Source: Qipengyuania vulgaris (GTDB taxonomy: Bacteria > Pseudomonadota > Alphaproteobacteria > Sphingomonadales > Sphingomonadaceae). Taken from it: DNA of 64,000 nucleotides. Both the position numbers and the translations under genes were made by a program. The stretch lies in NCBI GenBank assembly GCA_000756795.1, contig CCSI01000003.1, positions 62,001 through 126,000 of the forward strand. The letters are read 5' to 3'. Shown piece after piece: positions 18,125 to 28,053 of this stretch. The notes under the pieces are model-generated. The model was not told where the DNA came from. It worked only from the letters and a program-made list of their open reading frames with translations, and searched no databases. Numbering within the stretch: the first letter of the stretch is position 1; every line of letters starts with the position of its first letter.

Positions 18125-21100
18125 TTAGAAGCGGAATTCTGCCGAAGCGAAGAATTCACGGCCGTCGAGGTTGTAGCTGCCGCCGATCGGAATGTTCGAG
18201 ATACACAGACCGACTTCGCCGCAATCCACGCGCGGCGGTGCGGTGTCGAAGATGTTCGACACACCGAAGCGCAGGGTGAAATCGTCGGCATTGTAACGGA
18301 TCGATGCAGCGTGCTCGAACCAGTCTTCGGCGTAACCGATGTCACGGCAGTAGACGCCGTCACCTTCGACGATACCATCCGGATTGCCGTCCGCGTCACG
18401 CGAACCACCACCCGTACAGGTGCTGCCGATGAAGCCGGTACGCTCGCCGTCAGGACCATAACCGAAGGCATCGGACAGTTCGTCGACACCATCGGGATCC
18501 TGGTTCTGCTCACCGACCCAGCGGGTCTGCCAGGTGAAGGTGAAGCGATCGACACGCGCACTGAAGGTACCGCGGCCGGTCCATTCGGGCAGGCCGAATT
18601 CACCGGTGAAGTCGCTGAAGGTGCGTGCACCGTTCAGGTCGATGAAGGTACGGCTACGTTCGATCAGGCGGTTCGCACGAAGGTCGAGGTTGAAGTCGAC
18701 ATCTTCGCCGGCAATTGCCACTTCGCGACCGATGCTGGCGTTGAAGTCGGCACCACGGACACTGTCTTCGTCGAGGTTAAGGAAGCCGATGTCCGCGCTC
18801 GTGATGAGCCCGAAGTCGCCCGGCGCCGTGCCGACAAAGATCTGGTCACAGAACTGGCTGCGCTGACCATCGTCACGCTCGAAGCAGTCGCTGACCGCGA
18901 AGGGTGCCGACAGTTCGACGACCGAGTCCTTGACCTTGATGTCGTAGTAGGAGCTCGAGAACGCGAGGTCCCAGCCACCGAAGCTTTCCTCGAAGGAGAA
19001 GCCAGCGGTAATCGAACGCGAGGTTTCGGGATCGAGATCGAGGCTACCCTGACGGGTAATTTCGACACCGGTGACCTGGCTGACGCGCGGAACGCGACCG
19101 GTGAGGTCGATACCGACGGTGGTCGGATCACGGCCTACTTCTTCGCCAGCAGCGTTGATGTAGGTGAAGTCGCGGCAAGCCTGCAGGACCTGCGGGTCAC
19201 GCGTATCGAGGTCGGCACGGTAGACGCCGCCAACGAATGCCGCGGTGGGAACCGCACAGGGGTCAAGCACGCTCTGGAAGCCCGTCGTACCGGTGAGGAA
19301 GTTCTCACGCAGGTTCGGCGCACGGAACGAAGTACCGTAGCTGAAACGCAGCAGCAGCGGGTCGATCGGACGCCAGCCGGCCTTGATCGAGTAGGTTGCT
19401 GCGGTGCCGTAGAGTTCTTCGTCGGTGATACGGCCTGCAAGGTTGACGCGCAGGTCGCGGACGAAGGGCTTGTCGGCCTGAAGCGGGATATCCAGCTCGG
19501 CATAGGCCTCGCGGATCCACTTGCTGCCGTTTGCACCACGGTCGGCGTTGAAGTTGTAGAACAGGCCGTTGCCGGTCACGAAGTTCGTGGTCGACTCGAT
19601 CTTGTCTTCACGCCACTCGACACCGACCACGGCACCGACCGGACCAGCCGGCAGTTCCATGAGATCGCCGGTCGCGAAGGCCGAGAAGAGCAGCTGCTCG
19701 TACGTTGTGTCGAAGGTGCGCTGACCGAGCAGGTAGTCGCGTTCTGCCTGCGTACGGAAATCACCGGTTGCAGGACCGATCAGGCTCGGCGCGAACAGGT
19801 TGACCGGAACACAGCCCGTGAGAAGGTCGGGAGCGACCAGGTCAGGGTTCGACAGGATGCTGCTGTCGCAAGGCGTACCAGCGCTCGGCAGGCCGAAGAG
19901 CGCACCGAACTGGGCCGAAGCGTCGAAGTCGTCAGCGATGCCATCACCGTCGTTGTCGACGATACCGTCACCGTTGAAGTCGGCGGTCGGGTCGATGCCG
20001 AGGCTGAAGGCCAGCTTGTCTTCACGAAGACCGATGGCCGACGACTTACCGATCGACTTGGTGTAGGCACCCGAGGTTTCGAAGGTCCAGCTGTCGCCGA
20101 TAAACGGAAGGTCACCGCGAATACCGAGGACACCGCGATACTGTTCGACCGAGGTGTCGAAGTTGTCGCGATCGCCGCGGATCACCTGGCGCGCACGCAC
20201 CGGCTGGTCGACCGGGAACGGAACCACGGCAAAACCGAAGTTGAAGATAGCGCCGAGGTTGAAACAGTCGACGCCCTGCGGCTGGTACGGGTTACAGGGG
20301 TTGAACTGGTTGGTCGCCGGAACGTTGATCGCGTTGCCGATGATGTTGTTCACCCGCGACTCGATTTCCGCACGCGAGAACAGCGCTTCGAAGAAGGGCG
20401 TGATGTTCGCGTCACCGCCAAGTTCGTACTCGCCATATGCCATGACGTTGTAGCGTTCCTGCTGCGGGATGAGTTCGAGGTTGGGATAGGCACCGTTCGT
20501 CGACACGTCGGCAAAGCGGAAGTCCTGGATGCCGTCGCCATCGGTATCGACCGGGTTACCGAAGAAGTCGCCCGACTCGGTGAAGTTCGGAACGCCCGAG
20601 TTCGACTGGCCCGGCGTGAAGTAGAGTACGCCGAAGTAGCCGAATTCCTGGATACCGCCGCGCAGGCCCTGGCCGGTACGCTGACACTCGTTGTCCGGAA
20701 GCGAGACGGTGCCGCCCGAAGCGACCAGCGTGTTCACGCGGTCGAGCACTTCGACGGTACGGATTTCGCCGGTGTCGGTAATTTCGTAGTCGGTGGTACA
20801 ACCGGCAAGGAAGTCACGGTCGCGGGCACGGACACGCTCACGGAAATCGTATTCCGCACCGATGCCGAAGAAGCCGCGGTCGAAGTTCTTACCCCAGGCT
20901 GCCGAGACGTTGTAGTCGTCGCCCGCGCCATCGGGATTGTAAGTGCCGCTACCGGCCAGTTCGAGACCGTCGAAATCCTTCTTGAGGATGACGTTGATAA
21001 CGCCGGCCACAGCGTCCGAGCCGTAAACCGAGGATGCACCGTCGAGCAGCAGGTCGACACGGTCGATCAGCGAGGACGGCAGCAGGTTGGTCGAAGGCGC

Positions 21101-21643
21101 GGTCGGCGAACCACCGACACCGGAAGGTGCAAGGCGGCGGCCGTTGAGCATGAGAAGGGTACGGTCGGCACCCAGGCCACGCAGGTTGACCGTCTGGTTA
21201 CCCGGGCCGTTGTCGAGGACGAAGCCCTGGAAGGTCGCATCGATCTGCGTACCCGTGGCAGCTTCGTCGCGCTGCAGGATCTGCGTCGGGTCGAAGATAC
21301 CGGCGTCGTTCTGCGATTCCTTGCTGATCACCTGGAGCGGCGAGATGCTGGAATAGGCATCGGGACGACGGATACGCGAACCGGTCACGATGATCGCGCC
21401 GTCGTTCTGCTGGCCGGTTGCACCGGTGTCGGTCACATCGACGACATCATCGGCATCGTTGGTGGAATTGTTGACCCCGTCCGGGCCAGGCGTCTGAACG
21501 ACGCATTCGCCTTCGACGAATTCTTCGTTCGCGGCGCAATCCTCAGGCGTTTCCTGAGCAAAGGCCGGACCGCCAGCGGCGATGGCGAGGACCGATGCGG
21601 AAAGCGCGAGCCCCTTCAATTTCGTGTGATAAATCTTTCGCAT
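18125..21643 (-). CDS. TonB-dependent receptor 2 (large, acidic linker)
   Basis: Outer-membrane receptor of 1172 residues. ATG 21643 (MRKIYHTKLKGLAL) follows GGAGTATGAA; the longer frame to 21739 has no signal peptide. Cleavage is expected after PAFAQ (residue 30). An acidic, Asn-rich linker of about 50 residues with two cysteines (Cys36, Cys47) precedes the plug, which starts IIVTGSRIRRP and contains NLRGLGADRTLLMLNGRR and VYGSDAVAGVINVILKKDF. The barrel is long and ends in REFFASAEFRF with the terminal Phe typical of outer-membrane proteins. Several D-x-D-x-D-G motifs lie in loop regions (for example 19926-19985 and 20522-20551). The ligand is unknown. Confidence 0.93.
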   Translation of the reverse strand: MRKIYHTKLKGLALSASVLAIAAGGPAFAQETPEDCAANEEFVEGECVVQTPGPDGVNNSTNDADDVVDVTDTGATGQQNDGAIIVTGSRIRRPDAYSSISPLQVISKESQNDAGIFDPTQILQRDEAATGTQIDATFQGFVLDNGPGNQTVNLRGLGADRTLLMLNGRRLAPSGVGGSPTAPSTNLLPSSLIDRVDLLLDGASSVYGSDAVAGVINVILKKDFDGLELAGSGTYNPDGAGDDYNVSAAWGKNFDRGFFGIGAEYDFRERVRARDRDFLAGCTTDYEITDTGEIRTVEVLDRVNTLVASGGTVSLPDNECQRTGQGLRGGIQEFGYFGVLYFTPGQSNSGVPNFTESGDFFGNPVDTDGDGIQDFRFADVSTNGAYPNLELIPQQERYNVMAYGEYELGGDANITPFFEALFSRAEIESRVNNIIGNAINVPATNQFNPCNPYQPQGVDCFNLGAIFNFGFAVVPFPVDQPVRARQVIRGDRDNFDTSVEQYRGVLGIRGDLPFIGDSWTFETSGAYTKSIGKSSAIGLREDKLAFSLGIDPTADFNGDGIVDNDGDGIADDFDASAQFGALFGLPSAGTPCDSSILSNPDLVAPDLLTGCVPVNLFAPSLIGPATGDFRTQAERDYLLGQRTFDTTYEQLLFSAFATGDLMELPAGPVGAVVGVEWREDKIESTTNFVTGNGLFYNFNADRGANGSKWIREAYAELDIPLQADKPFVRDLRVNLAGRITDEELYGTAATYSIKAGWRPIDPLLLRFSYGTSFRAPNLRENFLTGTTGFQSVLDPCAVPTAAFVGGVYRADLDTRDPQVLQACRDFTYINAAGEEVGRDPTTVGIDLTGRVPRVSQVTGVEITRQGSLDLDPETSRSITAGFSFEESFGGWDLAFSSSYYDIKVKDSVVELSAPFAVSDCFERDDGQRSQFCDQIFVGTAPGDFGLITSADIGFLNLDEDSVRGADFNASIGREVAIAGEDVDFNLDLRANRLIERSRTFIDLNGARTFSDFTGEFGLPEWTGRGTFSARVDRFTFTWQTRWVGEQNQDPDGVDELSDAFGYGPDGERTGFIGSTCTGGGSRDADGNPDGIVEGDGVYCRDIGYAEDWFEHAASIRYNADDFTLRFGVSNIFDTAPPRVDCGEVGLCISNIPIGGSYNLDGREFFASAEFRF

Positions 21644-22239
21644 TTCATACTCCAGTCGCGACAACTGGAACTGCGATTTGCCACCACTCCACACAGGCGA
21701 AAATCCGCACCCCCCTAGTGGCGAGGCTACCTGATGCAAATTGTAAGGGTGGCAATGACCCCAGTCCCAACAGACGGAGTGATGCGGTAACCCTGAGTTC
21801 CTGTCAAAGGAGTCAGGTGGAATTCAGGTTTGCTGTTGCCGGAATCCCACAACTTTTGATGCGGCCCCAGCCTGCGCAATCAGGCTGCGCAACAATTGCC
21901 TTTTCGCACTGGATTAGCGAGTCATAAAATTACGTAAGTCCTGCCTGGCACTTGTCGGCAGCCAAGCAAGCCAAGCGAATCACCGGCAGGTCCGCCCCTC
22001 CTTATAGGTTTGCTGGGCGCGCGTGTGTCCCTGCCGTAGTCACCCCCAGCGAGCGACTGCTTCTCAATCATGTGAGTGTGGCAATATGACAACGAGCGTC
22101 ACTTCGTTGCGCAAACCGGGCACGTCAGTCCTTGTGCCCAACAATGCTGGAGGGCATGCGGAACGACTATTGCGTGTCCCGGCAAACGAAGTCCGGGGCA
22201 TCGTGGTTTGCAAACGATACAACAACGGGGAAACCAAAA
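21644..22239. other. Divergent regulatory region between TonB receptors 2 and 3
   Basis: About 600 bases without a convincing gene. AGCCTG and CAGGCT at 21869-21886 form a hairpin, and the heptamer TGCGCAA occurs at 21873 and 21886, with TTGCGCAA again near 22107. GGGCAC and GTGCCC at 22118-22139 form another inverted repeat close to the receptor 3 leader. These could be operators or leader structures controlling the receptors, but no regulator gene is adjacent. The receptor 3 frame is open back to 22132 without a signal peptide, so that part is taken as leader. Confidence 0.4.
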
Positions 22240-25200
22240 ATGAAATCTTCCAGCGTTCCACTCAAGACGAAGGGTCGCCTCCTGACAGGCGCTGCCGCCA
22301 CGTGTTTCGCGCTGACAGTTGCTTCGCCGGCCTTCGCTCAGGATGCGAGTGCCGAAGACGAGGCAGCAGCGCAGGATAGCGGTGCGATCGTGGTCACCGG
22401 CACGCGTATCAATCGCGATCCGCAGGTCGCCGGGCCGAACCCGGTCGTCGTGATCGGAGCCGAGACGATTGAACGCTCGGGCGAAACCAATCTCACCGAT
22501 ATCCTCAAGGAAACGCCGGCTCTCTTCAATTCCGAAGACAATTTCGATGCGGCCGGATCGCAGGCACGTTTCGGCGCGTCGGGCGTCAACCTGCTGAACC
22601 TTCGCAACCTCGGCGCGAACCGCACCCTGGTGCTGGTTGACGGTCGTCGCCATGTCGCCGGTGTCGCCGGCGAGGCCGCTGTCGACATCAACAGCATTCC
22701 GACTGCACTGGTCGAGCGCGTCGATGTCCTGACGGGCGGTGTTTCGTCGGTTTACGGCGCAGACGGCGTTTCGGGCGTGGTCAACTTCGTGATGAACCGT
22801 GACTTCGAAGGCGTCGATGTTCGCGGCCAGGCAGGCATCAGCGAATATGGCGATGCGGAAAGCTACTACGGTGCAGTCACCGTGGGCTCTAACTTCGCCG
22901 ATGGCCGTGGCAATATCTCGGGCTCGTATGAATTCCGCCAGAACGGCCGCGTCTCATATGGCGACCGTCCCAATGGCCAGTTCGACGCCCTCCTCCTCGT
23001 GCGCAACCCGGAAGATGTCGCGCTCGGCGATGATCCCAATGTCCCGGACTTCGTGCCCCTTCCCTACATCGGCTGGGCGGAAAGCTCGACCGGTGGCGCA
23101 CTGATCGTCGACGACAGCTTCGTACCGCTCTACTACGGCGACGGTCGCCTTTATAACGGCGCTACCTTCCTTCCCAACTCGGGCTTCCGTTCCGCCGGCG
23201 GTCCGAACACCGACGACACGCCGGTCGCCAGCTACCAGGGTGACCTTCAGGCTGCGACGGAAAACCACGCGTTCAACCTGTTCGCCGATTTCGACATCAC
23301 GCCGTCGATCAGGCTGTTTGCCGAAGGCAAGTATGTGACCACCGACACCTTCTCGGTGTCGCAGCCTTCCTTCGACTTCTACACCTATGTCGGCGGCGAG
23401 AACCCGCTGATCCCGCAGAACGTGCGCGACGACATTGCTGCAACTGGCGGCTTCTTCGGCGGCCTGCTGTTCAACCGCGACAACTTCGATCTCGGCACGC
23501 GCAACGAGCGTATCGACCGCGATCTGTATCGCACCGTGATTGGCCTCGATGGCGATCTCACCGACAACCTGCGCTTCGAAGTGAGCTACGTCTATGGCGA
23601 GAACGACACCACCTACGTGTCAGAAAACTATCGCCTTGCCGATCGCTATTTCGCCGCCCTTGATGCAGTCGACGAAGGCGAGTTCCTGACCGGCACGCCG
23701 AACGGCAACGTCGTCTGCCGCGTCTCGGTCGACGGCAGCGGCATCGTCGACAATTTCAACTTCAACTATGGTGAAGCGCCGCAGACCTTCTCGCCCAGCG
23801 AGTGTGTTCCGCTCAACATCTTCGGCGACGGCGTAGCCAGCCAGGCTGCACTCGACTTCATCAATGCAGACCTGCAGAATAGCTACAAGATCACCCAGAA
23901 CGTCGTGAACGGCTTCGTTTCGGGCGACTTCAGCAATGCATTCGAGCTTCCCGGCGGTCCCATCGCCTTTGTCCTTGGCGGCGAATACCGCAAGGAAAAG
24001 AGCATCAGCATTGTCGACGATCTGGCCAAACAGACCACCACGTTCGACGACCAGACCGGCGTCTTCGCCGACCTGGCGCTCCTGGCCGATGAAACCGGCT
24101 CGTTCGACGTGATCGAAGGCTTCGCGGAACTCTCGGTTCCGTTGCTCGCCGACATGCCCTTTGCAGAACTGCTGGAACTTAATGCGGCGGTCCGCCTCTC
24201 GGACTACTCGACCTCGGGCTACACCGAAAGCTGGTCGGTTTCGGGCATCTACGCGCCGATCGAAGACCTCCGCTTCCGCGGCAGCTATTCGAAGGCGGTT
24301 CGTGCACCGAACATCACCGAGCTGTTCGCACCAGCATCGGGCACATTCTCCTTCATCACCGATCCGTGTGACCCGGTGAACGTCACCAGCGGCGCATCGG
24401 TTCGTGAAGCAAACTGCCGTGCGCTGATCGAAGGACTGGGTGCCGATTACGACACCTACGACTACGGCTCTGACATCGCTTCGAGCGCGAGTATTCCGGG
24501 CCGCTTCGGCGGCAACCCGAACCTCACGCCCGAAGAAGCAACCACCTGGACCGCAGGTGTCGTCTTCCAGCCGAGCTTCCTGCGTGGCCTCGCTCTCAGC
24601 TTCGACTGGTACGACATCACGATCGATGATGCCGTCAACACCACAAGCCTGACCGAGCTTGCGGAATTCTGTGTCGACTCGCCGACGCTCGACAACGACT
24701 TCTGCGACCTCGTGCAGCGCGAAGAAGGCACGGGCTTCGTGAGCGGCTTCCTGCTCTCACCGGTGAACGTCGCCTTCTTCGAAACCTCGGGCGCGGACAT
24801 GACGCTCAGCTACGGTTTCGACGTGGGTGAAAACCGCATCGAGACCCGCGGTACCGTCGGCTATCTCGACACTCTCTCGTTCATTCCTTCGAATGGCGGT
24901 GAGGTCGACGATGACCGCGGTGAGTCGGGCGCACCCAAGTGGAGCGGCACCGGCGACATCACCTTCATCAACGAAGACTTCTCGATCAACTACGGTGTGC
25001 AGTTCATCGGCGAGCAGCTTCGCTACGAGAAGGACGTCCTCGCGGCCAATCCCGACCGTGCGGCTCCCGAGTACATCACGATCGGTTCGCGCTTCATCCA
25101 TGACCTGCGCGTCGAGTTCAACGCGCTGGAGCAGGGCAAGTTCTTCGTTGGCGTGAACAACTTCACTGACGAACAGCCGGCGCTGGGTCTCGTCAACACG

Positions 25201-25269
25201 CCGACCGGCTGGCTCGGTCGTTACTACTACGCCGGTTTCCGTGTCTCGCTCGATGGCCTCGGCCTCTAA
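22240..25269 (+). CDS. TonB-dependent receptor 3
   Basis: Outer-membrane receptor of 1009 residues. ATG 22240 was chosen because the protein then begins with a signal peptide ending SPAFAQ; ACGGGGAAA precedes it. The plug begins IVVTGTRINRDP and carries NLRNLGANRTLVLVDGRR and VYGADGVSGVVNFVMNRDF. Plug wording and the barrel end (YYYAGFRVSLDGLGL) match receptor 1, so the two are paralogues. The barrel continues through RAPNITELFAPASG and NITIDD-like strands typical of this family. The C-terminus lacks the usual final aromatic residue. Ligand unknown. Confidence 0.92.
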   Translation: MKSSSVPLKTKGRLLTGAAATCFALTVASPAFAQDASAEDEAAAQDSGAIVVTGTRINRDPQVAGPNPVVVIGAETIERSGETNLTDILKETPALFNSEDNFDAAGSQARFGASGVNLLNLRNLGANRTLVLVDGRRHVAGVAGEAAVDINSIPTALVERVDVLTGGVSSVYGADGVSGVVNFVMNRDFEGVDVRGQAGISEYGDAESYYGAVTVGSNFADGRGNISGSYEFRQNGRVSYGDRPNGQFDALLLVRNPEDVALGDDPNVPDFVPLPYIGWAESSTGGALIVDDSFVPLYYGDGRLYNGATFLPNSGFRSAGGPNTDDTPVASYQGDLQAATENHAFNLFADFDITPSIRLFAEGKYVTTDTFSVSQPSFDFYTYVGGENPLIPQNVRDDIAATGGFFGGLLFNRDNFDLGTRNERIDRDLYRTVIGLDGDLTDNLRFEVSYVYGENDTTYVSENYRLADRYFAALDAVDEGEFLTGTPNGNVVCRVSVDGSGIVDNFNFNYGEAPQTFSPSECVPLNIFGDGVASQAALDFINADLQNSYKITQNVVNGFVSGDFSNAFELPGGPIAFVLGGEYRKEKSISIVDDLAKQTTTFDDQTGVFADLALLADETGSFDVIEGFAELSVPLLADMPFAELLELNAAVRLSDYSTSGYTESWSVSGIYAPIEDLRFRGSYSKAVRAPNITELFAPASGTFSFITDPCDPVNVTSGASVREANCRALIEGLGADYDTYDYGSDIASSASIPGRFGGNPNLTPEEATTWTAGVVFQPSFLRGLALSFDWYDITIDDAVNTTSLTELAEFCVDSPTLDNDFCDLVQREEGTGFVSGFLLSPVNVAFFETSGADMTLSYGFDVGENRIETRGTVGYLDTLSFIPSNGGEVDDDRGESGAPKWSGTGDITFINEDFSINYGVQFIGEQLRYEKDVLAANPDRAAPEYITIGSRFIHDLRVEFNALEQGKFFVGVNNFTDEQPALGLVNTPTGWLGRYYYAGFRVSLDGLGL

Positions 25270-25293
25270 GCGAACGGCAATCACGCAAAAAAG

Positions 25294-25324
25294 AAAGGGC
25301 GGGGTTCTCACCCCGCCCTTTTTT
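25294..25324 (+). terminator. Intrinsic terminator after TonB receptor 3
   Basis: AAAGGGCGGGGT pairs perfectly with ACCCCGCCCTTT across a TCTC loop, followed by TTT. On the minus strand an A/T-rich flank makes it usable as the clpB terminator too, since clpB ends at 25339 converging on it. Confidence 0.9.
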
Positions 25325-25338
25325 GTTTGTGGCCGTGG

Positions 25339-27915
25339 TTAAGCGACGGTCATTTCGAGCGCTCCGTCACCCTCGTCGATCTTCACCGTGGTGCCATCGG
25401 GCACCTTGCCCGAAAGGATCATGTCGGCGAGCGGGTCCTGCACATAACGCTGGACCGCGCGCTTCAGCGGGCGAGCGCCATAAACCGGATCGTAACCCAC
25501 CCTACCGAGCCACTTCTTCGCGGCTTCGGTGAGGTCGAGCTCGATCTTGCGGTCCTTCAGGAGCTTCTGCACCCGCGCGACCTGGATATCGACGATCGGC
25601 GCCATGTGCTCCATCGCGAGGCGGTGGAAGAGGATGATCTCGTCCAGCCGGTTGAGGAACTCGGGTCGGAAATGCCCGCGCACCACGTCCATCACCTGCG
25701 GCTCGACATCCTCGACCTTCTGGTCATCGTCCATATTGGCGAGGTACTGGCTGCCGAGATTCGATGTCAGGATAATGAGGGTGTTCGAGAAATCGACCAC
25801 CCTGCCCTGCCCGTCGGTCAACCGCCCGTCGTCGAGCACCTGAAGCAGCACGTTGAAGACATCGGTGTGCGCCTTCTCGACCTCGTCGAACAGCACGACC
25901 TGGTAGGGGCGGCGACGGACGGCCTCGGTCAGCACACCGCCTTCCTCATAGCCGACATAACCCGGAGGTGCGCCGATGAGGCGGGCGACGGCGTGCTTCT
26001 CCATGAACTCGCTCATGTCGATGCGGACCATTGCCTGGTCGTCGTCGAACAGGAAGCCGGCGAGCGCCTTGGTCAGCTCGGTCTTGCCGACACCGGTCGG
26101 GCCGAGGAACAGGAAGCTGCCGAGCGGTCGGCCCGGGTCCTGAAGCCCAGCACGCGCACGGCGGACGGCCTTGGACACAGCGTCGATGGCCTGCGTCTGG
26201 CCGATCACCCGCTTCGAGAGGATGTTCTCCATGTCGAGCAGCTTCTCGCGCTCGCCTTCCATCATTTTGTCGACCGGAATGCCCGTCCAGCGCGAGACCA
26301 CGCCGGCAATGTCGTCCTCGGTGACCTCTTCTTTCAATAGCGCATTGTCGGTGTGGCCGCTGGCTTCCTCGAGCTTTTTCTCAAGCTCGGGGATGCGGCC
26401 ATACTGGAGCTCGCCCGCCTTCTGGAGGTCGCCTGCGCGCTGGGCCTGTTCGAGTTCGATACGCGCCTGGTCGAGCTCTTCCTTCACGCGGGCCTCGGCG
26501 TGAATCTTGTCACGCTCGTTCTGCCAGCGAGTGGTGAGTTCGCTCGACTGCTGTTCGAGTTCGGACAGCTCCTTGCGCAGGTTTTCGAGCCGCTCCTTCG
26601 AAGCGCTGTCGGTTTCCTTCTGGAGGGCCTGCTCTTCGATGCGCAGCTGGATGATGCGGCGGTCGAGACCTTCGATTTCCTCGGGCTTCGATTCCACTTC
26701 CATGCGGATGCGCGAGGCTGCCTCGTCCATCAGGTCGATCGCCTTGTCGGGCAGGAAACGGTTCTGGATGTAGCGGTCGGACAGGCGCGCCGCGGCGACG
26801 ATTGCCCCGTCGGTGATGCGCACGCCGTGGTGCAGCTCGTACTTGTCCTTGATGCCGCGCAAGATGGAGACGGTGTCTTCCACGCTGGGTTCGTCGATAT
26901 AGACGGACTGAAAGCGCCGCTGCAGCGCGGGGTCCTTCTCGACATACTTCTGATATTCGTCGAGCGTGGTCGCGCCGATGCAGTGCAGCTCGCCGCGGGA
27001 GAGAGCGGGCTTCAGCAGGTTGGAGGCATCCATGCTGCCTTCGCTCGCGCCGGCACCGATCAAAGTGTGCATCTCGTCGATGAAGAGAATGATCTGCCCG
27101 TCGGCGCCCTTCACCTCGTCGAGCACGGCCTTGAGCCTCTCCTCAAACTCGCCGCGATATTTCGCACCCGCGATGAGCGCGCCCATGTCGAGGCTCATCA
27201 GCGTGCGGCCCTTGAGGCTATCTGGCACGTCGCCATTTGCGATGCGCAGCGCGAGGCCTTCGGCAATCGCGGTCTTGCCGGTGCCGGGCTCGCCGATGAG
27301 AGCGGGATTGTTCTTGGTGCGGCGGGCGAGGATTTGCACCGTGCGGCGGATTTCCTCGTCGCGCCCGATGACCGGGTCCAGCTTGCCGTCGCGCGCCGCC
27401 TGCGTGAGGTCGCGGGCGTATTTCTTCATCGCGTCATAAGCGTCTTCCGCGCCCGCGCTGTCGGCGGTGCGGCCACCGGTCGCTTCCTGAATGGCGGATT
27501 CAAGCGACTTTGCGTCGATGCCGGAAGCCGTGAGCGCACGGCCTGCATCATTGTCGGCCATCGCCAGCGCCTGAAGGATGCGCTGCACCGGCACGAAGCT
27601 GTCGCCTGCCTTCTCCGCCAGTTGTTCAGCCTGGTCGAGAGCGCGCACCGCGTCATTGTCGAGGCCGGGCGTCTGCTGCGCCCCGCCGCCCGACACCGCC
27701 GGAATCTTGCCCAGTGCCGTGTCGACCTCGGTAATCGCCACGCCTGCGTTGCCGCCCGCGCGCTGGATAAGCTGCGCGGCCATGCCCTGTTCGTCGTCGA
27801 GCAGCGCCTTCAGCAAGTGCGAAGGCGTGATGCGCTGGTGGTTCATGCGGATGGCGACCGTCTGCGCAGCCTGCAGGAAGCCCTTGGCGCGGTCGGTGAA
27901 CTTTTCGAGATTCAT
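25339..27915 (-). CDS. clpB: ATP-dependent disaggregase ClpB
   Basis: Protein of 858 residues, the usual ClpB length. It has the Clp N-domain ([18 protein letters not shown]), the first AAA+ module with Walker A GEPGTGKT at 208-215, the M-domain coiled coil (about 400-530), and a second AAA+ module with [15 protein letters not shown] near residue 605. No IGF/IGL ClpP-binding loop is evident, which fits ClpB rather than ClpA/C. With DnaK it resolves aggregated proteins in the cytoplasm. A heat-shock type promoter is visible directly upstream. Confidence 0.97.
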   Translation of the reverse strand: MNLEKFTDRAKGFLQAAQTVAIRMNHQRITPSHLLKALLDDEQGMAAQLIQRAGGNAGVAITEVDTALGKIPAVSGGGAQQTPGLDNDAVRALDQAEQLAEKAGDSFVPVQRILQALAMADNDAGRALTASGIDAKSLESAIQEATGGRTADSAGAEDAYDAMKKYARDLTQAARDGKLDPVIGRDEEIRRTVQILARRTKNNPALIGEPGTGKTAIAEGLALRIANGDVPDSLKGRTLMSLDMGALIAGAKYRGEFEERLKAVLDEVKGADGQIILFIDEMHTLIGAGASEGSMDASNLLKPALSRGELHCIGATTLDEYQKYVEKDPALQRRFQSVYIDEPSVEDTVSILRGIKDKYELHHGVRITDGAIVAAARLSDRYIQNRFLPDKAIDLMDEAASRIRMEVESKPEEIEGLDRRIIQLRIEEQALQKETDSASKERLENLRKELSELEQQSSELTTRWQNERDKIHAEARVKEELDQARIELEQAQRAGDLQKAGELQYGRIPELEKKLEEASGHTDNALLKEEVTEDDIAGVVSRWTGIPVDKMMEGEREKLLDMENILSKRVIGQTQAIDAVSKAVRRARAGLQDPGRPLGSFLFLGPTGVGKTELTKALAGFLFDDDQAMVRIDMSEFMEKHAVARLIGAPPGYVGYEEGGVLTEAVRRRPYQVVLFDEVEKAHTDVFNVLLQVLDDGRLTDGQGRVVDFSNTLIILTSNLGSQYLANMDDDQKVEDVEPQVMDVVRGHFRPEFLNRLDEIILFHRLAMEHMAPIVDIQVARVQKLLKDRKIELDLTEAAKKWLGRVGYDPVYGARPLKRAVQRYVQDPLADMILSGKVPDGTTVKIDEGDGALEMTVA

Positions 27916-27946
27916 TCAAACACCCCTGACTGGAATTATGCCTCGA

Positions 27947-27974
27947 ATATGGTGTTGCGATAATGCAACACAAG
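27947..27974 (-). promoter_or_regulatory. Candidate sigma-32 (RpoH) promoter of clpB with an embedded inverted repeat
   Basis: On the minus strand CTTGTG (27974-27969) and CACCATAT (27954-27947) are separated by 14 bases. This fits the RpoH pattern CTTGAAA / CCCCATNT at allowed spacing with few mismatches. GTGTTGC and GCAACAC with a six-base centre (27952-27971) fill the spacer, a shape suited to a repressor or DNA melting control. The -10 element lies about 32 bases from the clpB ATG. Confidence 0.6.
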
Positions 27975-28022
27975 ACCTCCCCGACAGTTTTTGTCGAGGT
28001 GTGTTAGTCGCATATAGGGGTG

Positions 28023-28043
28023 GCCTCTCGATTGGCGAGAGGC
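28023..28043 (-). terminator. Hairpin after the HerA-like ATPase gene
   Basis: GCCTCTCG and CGAGAGGC form a perfect 8-base stem with a five-base loop, 10 bases after the stop codon at 28054. No T-run follows on the minus strand, so termination may be weak or the hairpin may protect the mRNA end. Confidence 0.45.
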
Positions 28044-28053
28044 AAGGCGAAAA

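Noticed and set aside
18311-21718. Very long open frame antisense to TonB receptor 2
   Set aside because: GC-rich codon bias keeps the reverse frame open; the receptor frame has signal peptide, plug motifs and a ribosome site while the antisense one has none.
22023-22379. 118-codon frame overlapping the start of TonB receptor 3
   Set aside because: It is out of frame with the receptor signal peptide and runs over it; composition is arbitrary.
26353-27963. Long open frame antisense to clpB
   Set aside because: Lies opposite the conserved ClpB coding sequence; no independent signal.
27947-28020. CIRCE element upstream of clpB
   Set aside because: CIRCE would be TTAGCACTC-N9-GAGTGCTAA; the repeat here is GTGTTGC-N6-GCAACAC, so it is a different motif.
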